A DNA stretch of 34,684 nucleotides from Verrucomicrobiota bacterium (GCA_016713365.1 JADJPG010000061.1:1-34684); one strand, 5' to 3'. Shown: positions 7,195 to 15,056, numbered from the stretch's first letter. A program made the numbers and translations. The notes: generated by a model from the sequence alone, not told the origin.

Positions 7195-8487
7195 TTAGAA
7201 TTTGTAATTCGTGTAAACGCCGAGCTGGTTGTTGGAGTATTCGACGGCGCTGTTGTCCGAGCTCTTGGTGCGGAACTGGTAGAAAACGCCGGCGTTGCAA
7301 CGCTCGGTGAATTCGCAGTCGAACGCGGGACGAATCCAGAAGTAATCATCCGTGCGATCCGCGCCAGCGGTTCCGCCGGTGTTGCTGTAGTCGGAGTTTT
7401 CGTAGCCGGTGGCGATGGAGGCGGTGTATTTGTCAAACAAACGCTGGCGCACCGAGGTGCGGAAACCGGTGGCGGTGTAGGTCTGGCCGGCGGTGGAGTA
7501 GGACGGGAAGTCGCGGCGATAAGCCTCGGCGGAGACAAAGGTGTTTTCGAGCGGACGCCATGAACCGGCGAGGTTAAAGACGAGGGTGGGGCCCTTGTCA
7601 TCCCCGTCCTGGAACTGCGAGAAGAAGAGGCCGAGGGAGCCGCTGACCTCGAGTTTTTCGCTGACGTCGTAAGCAGAGCGAACGGCGACTTGCTGGAAGG
7701 TCTGGTTCGGCGTGTCGACGACATCCTGAACGGAAGGTGAGGTGTAGCCGACGATGTCGCGCCAGCCGAAGATGACGCCGGCACCGAGGGTTAGTTTCTC
7801 AGTCTGCTTGTAATTGCCCCAGCCTTCGATTTCCCACTGGTTGATGGTGTTGAGGCGGGTGTCGGCGCCTTTGATGACGCGGTCCGTGGAATCGATCAGC
7901 ATCTGGCGGCCGTTCAATTCAGCAGACGTCTTCTCGCTGAACTCGTACATCGAGGTCAGCTTGGTGACGAAGGATTCCTGTTCGACAAACGCCGAGGCTT
8001 CGATCTGTTTGCCGTTGGCGATTTCGTAGGATTGTCCGATGCCGAGCGTGAGCTTGGACATCTTCCAGCCCGCGTTGAAATCCACCATGTGATCGAGCGA
8101 GTTGTATTCGCTGTACTTGGTGTAGAAGGCGGCGGTGGGAGTGTAATCGAGGGTGACGTAGTTGCCCTTGTCGCGGAATTCGCCAGCGCCAAACAATGCG
8201 CCGGGCGAAATGCGCCAGACGAAATCTTCCAGCTCGGGTCCATCCTTGAGGGTCAGGTTGTCATCGTAATACGCGCTGACGTTCAAGTGCGGGCGCACGC
8301 TCACCGGGCCGAGGCTGAGATACTTGGCGAGCGATTCCTCGCTTTCGTTCTCAAACACGTTCTGCGGCGCGGAGTCCAGATTCGCGACCTGCGCGGTGGC
8401 AGTGGGAACCAGGGCTGTAATTGCAGCGGAGATGGTGATGAAGTTAACGGCGGTTCGAATAGACTTATCCATGTCGGTTCGTTTCAT
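7195..8487 (-). CDS. Outer-membrane beta-barrel protein
   Basis: About 430 residues from the chosen ATG (MKRTDMDKSIRTAV; a second Met five codons later is equally possible). The signal peptide runs to PTATAQ. The body is a series of alternating amphipathic strands rich in aromatic and small residues (LNVSAYYDDNLTLKDG, YVTLDYTPTAAFYTKY, FVSAEAYRRDFPSY). The protein ends YTNYKF, with the C-terminal Phe typical of Bam-inserted barrels. It resembles the outer-membrane beta-barrel families often tied to polysaccharide export or surface structures, but no exopolysaccharide genes are beside it. It is transcribed leftward into the shared terminator at 7147-7174. The ligand or cargo is unknown. Confidence 0.85.
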   Translation of the reverse strand: MKRTDMDKSIRTAVNFITISAAITALVPTATAQVANLDSAPQNVFENESEESLAKYLSLGPVSVRPHLNVSAYYDDNLTLKDGPELEDFVWRISPGALFGAGEFRDKGNYVTLDYTPTAAFYTKYSEYNSLDHMVDFNAGWKMSKLTLGIGQSYEIANGKQIEASAFVEQESFVTKLTSMYEFSEKTSAELNGRQMLIDSTDRVIKGADTRLNTINQWEIEGWGNYKQTEKLTLGAGVIFGWRDIVGYTSPSVQDVVDTPNQTFQQVAVRSAYDVSEKLEVSGSLGLFFSQFQDGDDKGPTLVFNLAGSWRPLENTFVSAEAYRRDFPSYSTAGQTYTATGFRTSVRQRLFDKYTASIATGYENSDYSNTGGTAGADRTDDYFWIRPAFDCEFTERCNAGVFYQFRTKSSDNSAVEYSNNQLGVYTNYKF

Positions 8488-8654
8488 GGCCGGTTTGTAA
8501 GCTGACTCCCTGCCAAGTAGCAAGACTTAGTAAAATTAGCCCAATGTCGGGTCAAACACGGACAAAAGGCGCCTTCTGAAGGCAGGATGCTGGTGAAAAA
8601 ATTCCGTCGACCGGCAAGCTTGACTCGGCACGAAGTGAGGCGCAAACAGGTCGC

Positions 8655-9899
8655 ATGCACCGGCTTAACCTTCCTTGTCTCACTCTTTGCGTCGCGGCTT
8701 TGCTCACCGAAACTTCCGGACGGGCGGCGTCATCACCAGTGACGGTTCGGGTCTTTGCCGGAGAGTTTGATCGCCAGAATGTCGCCGTCTCGTCACTGCA
8801 TCCCGGATTTACAAACGCCCCCGCCGTCGTCGTGAAGCGTGCCGGCGCCGTGGTGCCGTCGCAGTTGGGCGAAGGCGGGTTGGTGCATTTCGTCGTCGAG
8901 AAACTCCCCGCTGGTGCGTCCGCGGAATTCGAGATCGCGTCGGCTTCGACTTCCACCGCCGCAGCCGTGCAGGCCGGAGTGAAGGTGGAACGGGCGGGAA
9001 CGACCCTTGCGTTTCGCGCTGGCGATGCGGCGTCGAACTCGCGGCCGTGGATGGCGTATCAGGCGGAGCCGGGAGATTTTCCGAGGGCGGACATCAAGCC
9101 GATCTTTAAACGGGGCGGTTACCTGCATCCGATTGCGACGCCTTCGGGCAAAGTCGTGACGGACGATTTTCCTCCCAACCACGTGCATCATCACGGTGTG
9201 TGGTGGGCGTGGACGAGCACGGTGTTTGACGGTCGCAAGTCGGACTTCTGGAACATGGGCGACGGCAAGGGGCGCGTGGAATTTGAGTCCGTGGATCAGA
9301 CGTGGAGCGGCGCGGTGCATGGTGGATTTCGCGCGCGTCACCGCTATGTGGATCTGACGAGCGGCCAGCCGGTGACGGTGTTGAACGAGACGTGGCGGGT
9401 CACGGCATTCGCGCCGAAAGCCGGTTCGCGGCACTGGATTTTCGATCTCGTCACCGAACATCGGTGCGCGACGGACAAGGAATTGAAGCTGCCGGAGTAT
9501 CGCTATGGCGGGGTGGGCTTGCGCGGGAACTGGGCGTGGAACGGCGAGGTCAAGGCGCTCTTCCTCACGTCAGAAGGCGAGACGGATCGGGTGAAAGGCA
9601 ACACGACCCGTGGCCGCTGGTGTGACATGGGTGGAATGCTGGACGGCGAGCGAGTGGGGATTGCAGTGTTGTGTCACCCCGGGAATTTCCGCGCGCCGCA
9701 GCCGATGCGATTGCATCCCACGGAGCCGTTCTTCAACTTCGCGCCGCAACAAGCCGGCGACATGGCGATCAAGGCGGGCGAAAAGTTCGTCGCGCAGTAT
9801 CGATTTGTCGTCCATGACGGCGCGCCGGACCAGGCGGAACTGGATCGCTTGTGGAACGACTACGCGCATCCGCCGGTGGTGACGGTGATCGGGAAGTAA
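8655..9899 (+). CDS. Secreted PmoA-family (DUF6807) protein
   Basis: This 414-residue exported protein has a signal peptide (MHRLNLPCLTLCVAALLTETSGRA cleavage region). A short N-terminal beta domain (about 25-110) precedes the DUF6807 domain. Conserved blocks are FKRGGYLHPIATPSGKVVTDD, NHVHHHGVWWAW (a His cluster), EYRYGGVGLRG, RGRWCDMGG and GIAVLCHPGNFRAPQPM. Databases call the family methane oxygenase PmoA, but this is not the membrane subunit of methane monooxygenase; members are secreted proteins abundant in Verrucomicrobiota and Planctomycetota, probably acting in carbohydrate turnover. The next gene, a receiver-like protein on the other strand, ends only 12 bp away. Confidence 0.9.
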   Translation: MHRLNLPCLTLCVAALLTETSGRAASSPVTVRVFAGEFDRQNVAVSSLHPGFTNAPAVVVKRAGAVVPSQLGEGGLVHFVVEKLPAGASAEFEIASASTSTAAAVQAGVKVERAGTTLAFRAGDAASNSRPWMAYQAEPGDFPRADIKPIFKRGGYLHPIATPSGKVVTDDFPPNHVHHHGVWWAWTSTVFDGRKSDFWNMGDGKGRVEFESVDQTWSGAVHGGFRARHRYVDLTSGQPVTVLNETWRVTAFAPKAGSRHWIFDLVTEHRCATDKELKLPEYRYGGVGLRGNWAWNGEVKALFLTSEGETDRVKGNTTRGRWCDMGGMLDGERVGIAVLCHPGNFRAPQPMRLHPTEPFFNFAPQQAGDMAIKAGEKFVAQYRFVVHDGAPDQAELDRLWNDYAHPPVVTVIGK

Positions 9900-9911
9900 G
9901 ACGTTGCCGCC

Positions 9912-10421
9912 TCAGAACGAAGCGGCCTCGGGAAGGTCGGCTTCGGGTTCCGCCGCGGGAGAAGCCGTTTGCTGGAGGTTGCCCTGGAGCGCGCGGAGAA
10001 TGGCCCAGTGAACCTCGGTGCCACTGGCGGGCTTTGCAAAGAACCCGGCGACTCCGGCGGCCAGATACTCGTCACGTTCTTCGATTGCGGCGGCGGGTGC
10101 CAGCGCGACCACCGGAAGGGTTGTCGCCTCCGGGGTCGAACGAAGATCAGCGATGGCGCTCAGGCCATCGGTATCGGGCAGGCGCGTGCTTAGGACCAAC
10201 GCGTCGGGTTCTTCGCACGCCGCGGCTTCGAGTGCCTCGACGCCAGTGGAGTATTCGAGCACGAGGCAGTGGAAGCGCGAGAGGCTTTCCGCGAGGGAGC
10301 GGCGGGTGGCCGGATCGTTGTCGGCGAGAATGATGGTCAGACGGGAGCCGTTTGGGGCGGCAGCGTCCGACGGTTGGACGTGAAGTGAACTGGCCCCGAA
10401 GGGAGAGAGATTGCCATTCAT
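9912..10421 (-). CDS. Receiver-domain protein lacking the phospho-acceptor Asp
   Basis: This 169-residue protein has a CheY-like receiver domain (about residues 30-145), starting at the ATG of MNGNLSP. The fold is recognisable as LTIILADNDPATRRSL (acidic pair region), DALVLSTRLPDTDGLSAI, LPVVALAPAA and AGVAGFFAKP with the conserved Lys. In the usual pattern D-x-x-x-x-D-x-x-x-P-x-x-D-G the second Asp is the phosphorylation site; here it is Ser (codon AGC, within VLSTRLP). The usual Thr/Ser after beta4 is Ala. It is therefore a pseudo-receiver, unlikely to be phosphorylated. There is no DNA-binding output domain, only an Ala/Glu-rich tail. No sensor kinase is adjacent. A role in protein-protein signalling is likely, but the partner is unknown. 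Confidence 0.85.
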   Translation of the reverse strand: MNGNLSPFGASSLHVQPSDAAAPNGSRLTIILADNDPATRRSLAESLSRFHCLVLEYSTGVEALEAAACEEPDALVLSTRLPDTDGLSAIADLRSTPEATTLPVVALAPAAAIEERDEYLAAGVAGFFAKPASGTEVHWAILRALQGNLQQTASPAAEPEADLPEAASF

Positions 10422-10507
10422 ATCGTCGTGAACGGTGCGGCATCGAATCACTTGAGGAACTTTTTTGTCGGGCCTTTTGCGGATGAGAAGGAGGAAGACA
10501 CGGATTC

Positions 10508-10580
10508 CACGAATTATCACGAATTCGGATTTCTCCCTTCGTGCCAATTCGTGAAATTCGTGTCTCATTCCCAATTCGTG
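10508..10580. repeat. Clustered CACGAATT / AATTCGTG repeats
   Basis: Two copies of CACGAATT (10508-10515, 10518-10525) face three copies of its reverse complement AATTCGTG (10546-10553, 10555-10562, 10573-10580), in the intergenic region between two divergent genes. The copies can pair as hairpins or serve as tandem protein-binding sites. Their position could influence both the pseudo-receiver gene and the isomerase-like gene. Confidence 0.7.
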
Positions 10581-10689
10581 TTTGCCGGAGTTTATCTGCG
10601 GTTGAATTCGAGTCCTATCAAATCGCTCCCGCTTGGAGCCCGGAAAAATGGCTTGGCAAGCCAGCCGCGGCCTTTGAATGTTTGCCGCA

Positions 10690-11790
10690 ATGCAATCAAC
10701 GACTCTTTCCTCCAACCGCCGCGATTTCGTGAAAACCCTTTCCGCCGCCACTGCCGCGCTCGCCGTGGCCGGGCCCGCCTTCGCGCAGCCGGCACCGAAA
10801 CGGAACATCAAGCTCGGGCTCGATAACTTCGCCGTGCGCGCCATGGGCTGGAAGGCGCCGCAGCTCATCGACTACGCAGCGAAGCTCAAGACCGATTCGC
10901 TCTTCATCACCGACTTCGATGCATTCGAGAATTTCGAGGACGGCTACCTCGCCGGCTTGAAGAGCAAGGCCGCGGATCAGGGACTCCAGATCCAGCTCGG
11001 CACCTGGAGCATCTGCCCGACATCGAAGACCTTCAAAGACAAGTGGGGCAAAGCGGAGGAACATCTAGCGCTCGGCCTGCGCATGGCGAAGGCCCTTGGC
11101 TCGCCCGTGCTGCGCGTCGTGCTCGGCGCCGGGGAAGATCGCCGGACCGACGGTGGCATTGAGGCGCGCATCGAGGACACGGTGAAGGTTTGCAAGAGCC
11201 AGCGCAGTCGCGCGCTCGATTTGGGCGTGAAGATCGCGGTGGTAACTGACGCATGCGACATGCAGGCGTGGGAGCTCGTCACGCTCATCGAGGCGGCGGG
11301 CAAGGATTACGTGGGCGCGAACATGGACTCCGGCAACGCGACCTGGACGATGGAAGATCCGCTGGCGAGCCTCGAAACGCTCGCGCCCTACGTGCTCACC
11401 ACGAGCCTGCGCGATTCAGCGATTTGGGAATCCGCGAACGGCGCCACCGTGCAATGGACGGCGATGGGCGAGGGGACGATTGACCTGAAGACCTACTTCG
11501 CGCGCTTCGCGGAGCTGTGTCCGAACGTGCCGGTCCACATCGAAACCATCTCCGGCTTCAACCGTGAGCTGCCGTATCTCAAGGCGGATTTCTGGAAGGT
11601 GTGGCCGAAGGCGAAGGCGTCTGATTTTGCGCGCTTCGTGGCGCTGGCGAAGAAAGGGAAGCCACGCGACACGTGGAAGGCTCCCGCCGGCGTGGATCGC
11701 AAAGTGGCCGAGCAGGAATATCAGAAGGGCGACATCGAGCGGAGCATCGAGTATTGCAAGAAGGAGCTGGGGCTGGGGTTGAAAGGGTGA
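10690..11790 (+). CDS. Tat-exported sugar phosphate isomerase/epimerase-like TIM barrel
   Basis: About 366 residues. A Tat signal (NRRDFVKTLSAATAALAVAG, ending AFAQ) supports the ATG at 10690; an in-frame ATG at 10678 is an alternative. The mature protein has the xylose-isomerase-like TIM-barrel pattern: IKLGLDNFAVRAMGW, LFITDFDAFENF, GSPVLRVVLGAG, DYVGANMDSGNATWTMEDP, VLTTSLRDSAIWE and VPVHIETISGFNREL. Related secreted proteins are common in PVC bacteria and are thought to process sugars in the periplasm. The strand that normally carries a metal-binding Glu (often followed by Asn-His) reads IAVVTDACDMQ here, so a ligand looks missing. Either the site differs or the sequence is locally wrong. 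The substrate is unknown. Confidence 0.85.
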   Translation: MQSTTLSSNRRDFVKTLSAATAALAVAGPAFAQPAPKRNIKLGLDNFAVRAMGWKAPQLIDYAAKLKTDSLFITDFDAFENFEDGYLAGLKSKAADQGLQIQLGTWSICPTSKTFKDKWGKAEEHLALGLRMAKALGSPVLRVVLGAGEDRRTDGGIEARIEDTVKVCKSQRSRALDLGVKIAVVTDACDMQAWELVTLIEAAGKDYVGANMDSGNATWTMEDPLASLETLAPYVLTTSLRDSAIWESANGATVQWTAMGEGTIDLKTYFARFAELCPNVPVHIETISGFNRELPYLKADFWKVWPKAKASDFARFVALAKKGKPRDTWKAPAGVDRKVAEQEYQKGDIERSIEYCKKELGLGLKG

Positions 11791-11803
11791 GTTGGTGTTC
11801 TCA

Positions 11804-12154
11804 ATGGCGATGAATCTCTACGAGGTGATCTTCTCGGGGCCAGAAGGTGCGTCCCAGTGTCAGAACAATGAGGATACGATTTACCTGGTTCGCGCCTCTG
11901 ACTTTCGTGCCGCAGTTGCTGAAGTTGTAAATAACGCGGCGCCAAGCAACCACCAAGGCAGGCGATTCTCGATTCCGCACGTCGTTTTTGAGATAGGTAT
12001 CGATGCCACAAACGGGGTGAATAGCGGAGTCGCTGATAGCCAGATCCTCCGAGGTCCATATTACCAGCACGCCTACAATCATGGTTGGAAGGCGTGGCGG
12101 CGTCGAATTGACGGAGCAGATTATGGGACGGAGTGGGAAGGAGTGGGAAGCTGA
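11804..12154 (+). CDS. Small hypothetical protein
   Basis: About 116 residues from the ATG of MAMNLYEVIFSG; a GTG four codons upstream and an ATG two codons downstream are alternatives. Composition and amino-acid pattern look protein-like: MNLYEVIFSGPEG, DTIYLVRASDFRAAVAEVV, HVVFEIGID, YYQHAYNHGWKAWRR. No family is recognised and no signal or membrane segment is present. Its DNA is visibly less GC-rich than neighbouring genes, suggesting separate origin. Solitary small genes of this kind are sometimes immunity-like or domesticated proteins, but nothing here proves that. A tandem duplication of GAGTGGGAAG (12131-12150) lies at its 3' end. Confidence 0.5.
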   Translation: MAMNLYEVIFSGPEGASQCQNNEDTIYLVRASDFRAAVAEVVNNAAPSNHQGRRFSIPHVVFEIGIDATNGVNSGVADSQILRGPYYQHAYNHGWKAWRRRIDGADYGTEWEGVGS

Positions 12155-12172
12155 CGGTTGACGGATTGATTT

Positions 12173-12286
12173 ATGAAGGCCGGCCTTGCTCCAGAATTCA
12201 TGCACGAAGCTATCCGGCTCTCGCTCGAAAAGATGCGCGCTGGCTGCTGCGTGCCGTTCGGTGCGATCGTTGCCACTTCGGCCTGA
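12173..12286 (+). pseudogene. Truncated 5' copy of the guanine deaminase gene
   Basis: The reading frame MHEAIRLSLEKMRAGC..PFGA (ATG 12200-12202; an upstream in-frame ATG at 12173 adds nine codons) repeats the beginning of the deaminase gene that follows. The DNA at 12198-12270 matches 12638-12710 with about five mismatches in 73 nt, then identity stops abruptly and the frame ends at TGA 12284-12286. It lacks the whole zinc site (HAE and PCxxC), so it cannot be an active deaminase. It is a partial duplication or a remnant of a second paralogue whose remainder has been replaced by the DUF3634-like gene. Confidence 0.8.
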
Positions 12287-12296
12287 ACGAAACGCT

Positions 12297-12593
12297 ATGC
12301 TTCTCCAAATCCTCATCGGCCTCCTGATTGTGGCGGTCCTGCTGGTTTGGCTTGGGTTCGTCCCGCCGCCACACGCGGTGACGTTGATTCGCATCCGCAA
12401 TGGCGTTGCGACGGTCAAGAAGGGACATGCTCGTTCGGACGCGCTGGAGGCCGTCTCGCAGATTCTTCGGGAGGCTGGCGTCTCGGGTGGGTTCATTGCC
12501 GTGATGGGTGACAACAAGCTGGTGTTCTCGCGGAAAGTGCCGCTACAGATTCATCAACGCCTTCGGAATGTCCTCTTGAACCAATGGGCCTGA
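12297..12593 (+). CDS. Small DUF3634-like membrane protein
   Basis: 98 residues. One N-terminal transmembrane helix (LLQILIGLLIVAVLLVWLGF, residues 2-21) precedes a small soluble domain: VTLIRIRNGVATVKKGHA, a helix with ILREAGVSGGFIAVMGDN, and LVFSRKVPLQIHQRLRNVL. This order (TM, R-x-G-x-x-x-x-x-G, final SR-x-x-P-x-x-x-x-QRLRN) resembles DUF3634. The function is unknown. The start at ATG 12297 follows the stop of the deaminase fragment by 10 nt. It lies between the two deaminase repeats, an odd position suggesting insertion or rearrangement. Confidence 0.7.
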   Translation: MLLQILIGLLIVAVLLVWLGFVPPPHAVTLIRIRNGVATVKKGHARSDALEAVSQILREAGVSGGFIAVMGDNKLVFSRKVPLQIHQRLRNVLLNQWA

Positions 12594-12624
12594 TACCAGC
12601 AACGTAATTTCGAAATTCATTATC

Positions 12625-13092
12625 GTGAACACCTCCTTCATGCACGAAGCCATCCGGCTCTCGCTCGAAAAGATGCGCGCTGGCTGCGGCGGGCCGTTCG
12701 GTGCGGTGGTTGTGAAGGATGGCAAAATCATCGGGCGCGGCTGGAACCAGGTGACCTCCTCGAACGATCCCACGGCGCACGCCGAGGTCGTGGCCATTCG
12801 CGAGGCGTGTGCGGCGTTGAACTCGTTCCGGCTGGAGGGCTGCGAACTGTACTCCAGTTGCGAGCCGTGTCCCATGTGTCTCGCGGCCATCTACTGGGCG
12901 CGCCTCGACCGGCTCTATTTCGCGGCGTCGCGCGGGGATGCCGCCGCCGTCGGATTCGATGACGAGTGGCTCTACACAGAGATTCCCAAGGCCGTTCCAG
13001 ACCGGAAGCTACCCACCACGCAGCTGCTTCGCGACGAGGCGCTGCCGGCGTTTCAGGAGTGGCTGACGCTTCCCGGCCGCATTGAGTATTGA
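12625..13092 (+). CDS. guaD: Guanine deaminase
   Basis: This 155-residue cytidine-deaminase-fold enzyme converts guanine to xanthine in purine catabolism. Zinc-site residues are His52 and catalytic Glu54 in TAHAEV, and Cys82/Cys85 in CEPCPMC. Length and sequence follow the Bacillus GuaD type (GGPFGAVVVKDG, SNDPTAHAEV, AAIYWARLDRLYFAA, GFDDEWLYTEI, C-terminal RIEY) rather than the tRNA-adenosine deaminase TadA. Start is GTG at 12625 with a weak leader. The first codons are duplicated 440 bp upstream (12198-12270). No other purine-degradation gene is linked. Confidence 0.92.
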   Translation: MNTSFMHEAIRLSLEKMRAGCGGPFGAVVVKDGKIIGRGWNQVTSSNDPTAHAEVVAIREACAALNSFRLEGCELYSSCEPCPMCLAAIYWARLDRLYFAASRGDAAAVGFDDEWLYTEIPKAVPDRKLPTTQLLRDEALPAFQEWLTLPGRIEY

Positions 13093-13139
13093 AGCTCTTC
13101 GTAGTTTTCCCGGCTAAACCTTCCCTCCGTTGCCTTCCC

Positions 13140-13343
13140 GGGTCGCAGAGCGACCCGTCGACGGTAGCCGTGGGCTTCAGCCCACGGTGCGGAGAATTGA
13201 TATCAACGCGTCGCGGAGCGACGCTTGAAACCCAGCCAAGTTGGAGAGCCCGTTCAGTCGTCGCTCCGCGACTCAAGACCCTCGTTGGCTCCGGATCCGT
13301 GGACTAAAGTCCACGGCTACTTTCGGTGCCTCGCTCCGCGAGG
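13140..13343. repeat. Array of six alternating hairpins (REP-like)
   Basis: The 383-bp gap between guaD and the next small gene has no supportable coding region but is packed with perfect hairpins. Type A is a GTCGC-like stem with a 3-nt loop: 13140-13156, 13208-13224, 13260-13272, 13329-13343. Type B is CCGTGG(G/A)C with a 4-nt loop: 13168-13187 and 13297-13316. The order is A-B-A then A-B-A, and the loops invert (GGA on one side, TCC on the other), so the halves look like an inverted duplication. There are no T-runs, so these are not ordinary terminators. Confidence 0.8.
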
Positions 13344-13475
13344 TCAGGGTCGCCGGGGCCACCCAACCGCTTGCCAGAACCTTAGATTGGGTTTGAACAC
13401 CCGCCGCTTCCTGGTGTCTCATCTGTGTCCTGACGGTTGTTTGTTTGTGCGGTTGTCCGAGTTGTAAGTCGTATC

Positions 13476-13718
13476 ATGAATGTCTTCAGACTGGTGCTGT
13501 GTCTGACCGGTTTGGCTGTGTATCTTCTCACGAAGCAGTTCCTGCCATCCACCGAAGTCTCTGAACCCTCCCCGGCCACGGCGGTCTCGCCAAAGCCTGC
13601 GACGGTGGAGTGGCTTCCGGTCACGCCTGCGACCCCAAGCCCCGCCGTCAGTCCGCGCGCTGATGTATTATCCGCCACGCCGGCGGTGATGGGGATGAAG
13701 ACGGCTATCGAGCAGTAA
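13476..13718 (+). CDS. Small single-pass membrane protein, hypothetical
   Basis: 80 residues from ATG at 13476. One hydrophobic helix (VFRLVLCLTGLAVYLLT, about residues 3-19) is followed by a low-complexity tail rich in Pro, Ser, Thr, Ala and Val. No family is recognised. The tail has the look of an extracytoplasmic linker. It could be spurious, since there is no Shine-Dalgarno sequence or operon partner, but the membrane segment followed by a soluble tail argues mildly for a real gene. Confidence 0.4.
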   Translation: MNVFRLVLCLTGLAVYLLTKQFLPSTEVSEPSPATAVSPKPATVEWLPVTPATPSPAVSPRADVLSATPAVMGMKTAIEQ

Positions 13719-13737
13719 CGCTTTCTACACTTCGCGG

Positions 13738-13755
13738 CCTTTCCGCGCGGAAAGG
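13738..13755. repeat. Perfect 18-bp palindrome between convergent genes
   Basis: CCTTTCCGCGCGGAAAGG is perfectly self-complementary. It lies in the 175-bp gap between the small membrane protein stop and the nadA stop. There is no T-run on either side, so it is not a classical terminator. Confidence 0.5.
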
Positions 13756-13893
13756 GAATTCTCCAAGGATGGGCGAACCGCGATGACGCTTTTCAAGCCA
13801 CGGCTGTCGCGCACGGCCCGGGTTCCGTAGCAATCCGTGCCGTCCGTGATGACCGTGGCTGAAGTTTTCTCCCGCTAGAAATCCACCGCGGTT

Positions 13894-14892
13894 TTACGGC
13901 CGCGCGGAAATCTCCAGCATCCGCTCAATCGGCAGGCGCGCGCGCTGGATGATCTCCGGGCTCAACTCCACGCGAGGCCCGAGGTTCTCCATGCAATCGA
14001 GAACCTTCTCTAGCGTGTTCATCTTCATGAACCGGCACTCGTTGCAACGGCAGTTGTCGGTGGGCGCGGGGATGAACTGCTTGTCAGGACATTCCTTCTG
14101 CAACCGGTGCAACATGCCGGCCTCGGTCGCGATGATGATCTGCGGCGACTTGGCCTGCTTGCAGTAGGTGACCATCTTCTCCGTCGAGCAAACTTCGTCC
14201 GCGAGCATTCGCACGGCCTTCGGGCATTCGGGATGCGCGACGAGCGGCGCGTTCGGGAACTCGCGGCGGATGCGCGAGATGCTGGCGTGCGTCCATTCGA
14301 CGTGGACGTAACAGTTGCCCTTCCACAACGTCATCGGGCGACCGGTCTGCTCCATTACCCACGAGCCGAGGTTTTCGTCCGGCACGAACAGCAGGTCGCG
14401 ATCTTTCGGCGCGGCATTGACGATCTTCACCGCGTTGCCGCTGGTGCAGATGACGTCGCTCAGCGCCTTCACCTCCGCGCTGCAGTTGATGTAGGTGACG
14501 GTGTAGAAATTGGGGTTCGTGTCCTGCAGCGCCTTTAGCTTCGGGCCGGGGCAGCTGGATTCGAGCGAGCAACCGGCGTCCTTGTCCGGCAGCACGACGA
14601 TTTTGTTTGGGTTCAGAATCTTCGCCGTCTCCGCCATGAAGTGGACGCCGCAGAAGACAATGACATCCGCGCTGGTCTTGGCGGCCTGTTGGGCGAGGCC
14701 GAGAGAATCACCGACGTAATCCGCGATGTCCTGGATTTCGCCGACCTGATAATTGTGCGCGAGGATGACGGCGTTGAGCTTCTTCTTCAGCGCGAGAATC
14801 TCGCGGGAGAGCGCGTCGAACTGCGCGGGCGGCATCGGCTTGCGGACTTGAAAACGGTCCACGCCGGGCTGGATCTCGGTGACATCGATCAT
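13894..14892 (-). CDS. nadA: Quinolinate synthase
   Basis: NadA condenses iminoaspartate with dihydroxyacetone phosphate to quinolinate in de novo NAD synthesis, using a [4Fe-4S] cluster. The 332 residues match family length. Signature blocks are VILAHNYQVGEIQDIADYVGD, FCGVHFMAETAKIL, DAGCSLESSCP, VICTSGNAV, LVAHPECP, IATEAGMLHRL and a C-terminal CRCNECRFMKMNTLEKV. The three cluster Cys are expected in FCGVHF, the NCSAEVKAL/VICTSGN region and the final Cys-rich motif. It is a monocistronic leftward gene; nadB and nadC are not in the window. The first codons (MIDVTEIQPG) have no clear Shine-Dalgarno sequence. Confidence 0.97.
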   Translation of the reverse strand: MIDVTEIQPGVDRFQVRKPMPPAQFDALSREILALKKKLNAVILAHNYQVGEIQDIADYVGDSLGLAQQAAKTSADVIVFCGVHFMAETAKILNPNKIVVLPDKDAGCSLESSCPGPKLKALQDTNPNFYTVTYINCSAEVKALSDVICTSGNAVKIVNAAPKDRDLLFVPDENLGSWVMEQTGRPMTLWKGNCYVHVEWTHASISRIRREFPNAPLVAHPECPKAVRMLADEVCSTEKMVTYCKQAKSPQIIIATEAGMLHRLQKECPDKQFIPAPTDNCRCNECRFMKMNTLEKVLDCMENLGPRVELSPEIIQRARLPIERMLEISARP

Positions 14893-15056
14893 GCTGGCAG
14901 CGTATCGCCCTGAATCCGGCGAGTCAAACCGCGGGCTTCCGAACCGAGCTAGTTGGCTGTGGCGCCACGTTGGATGAAATCTCGTTTGCGCTTTCAGTGG
15001 CGGCGTACAAGATCGACTTCAGCCCGGCTTCGAGTCCGGGCGTAAAAACTATTGCC

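Noticed and set aside
8655..9899. Methane monooxygenase subunit, as the database name PmoA suggests
   Set aside because: The protein is secreted and soluble with a DUF6807 domain and has no transmembrane copper-enzyme features.
12625..13092. tRNA-adenosine deaminase TadA
   Set aside because: The C-terminal GFDDEWLYTEI and final RIEY match GuaD-type guanine deaminases.
13140..13343. Possible CRISPR array
   Set aside because: Repeats are hairpins of two alternating types with irregular spacing, not 25-40 nt direct repeats with unique spacers, and no cas gene is nearby.
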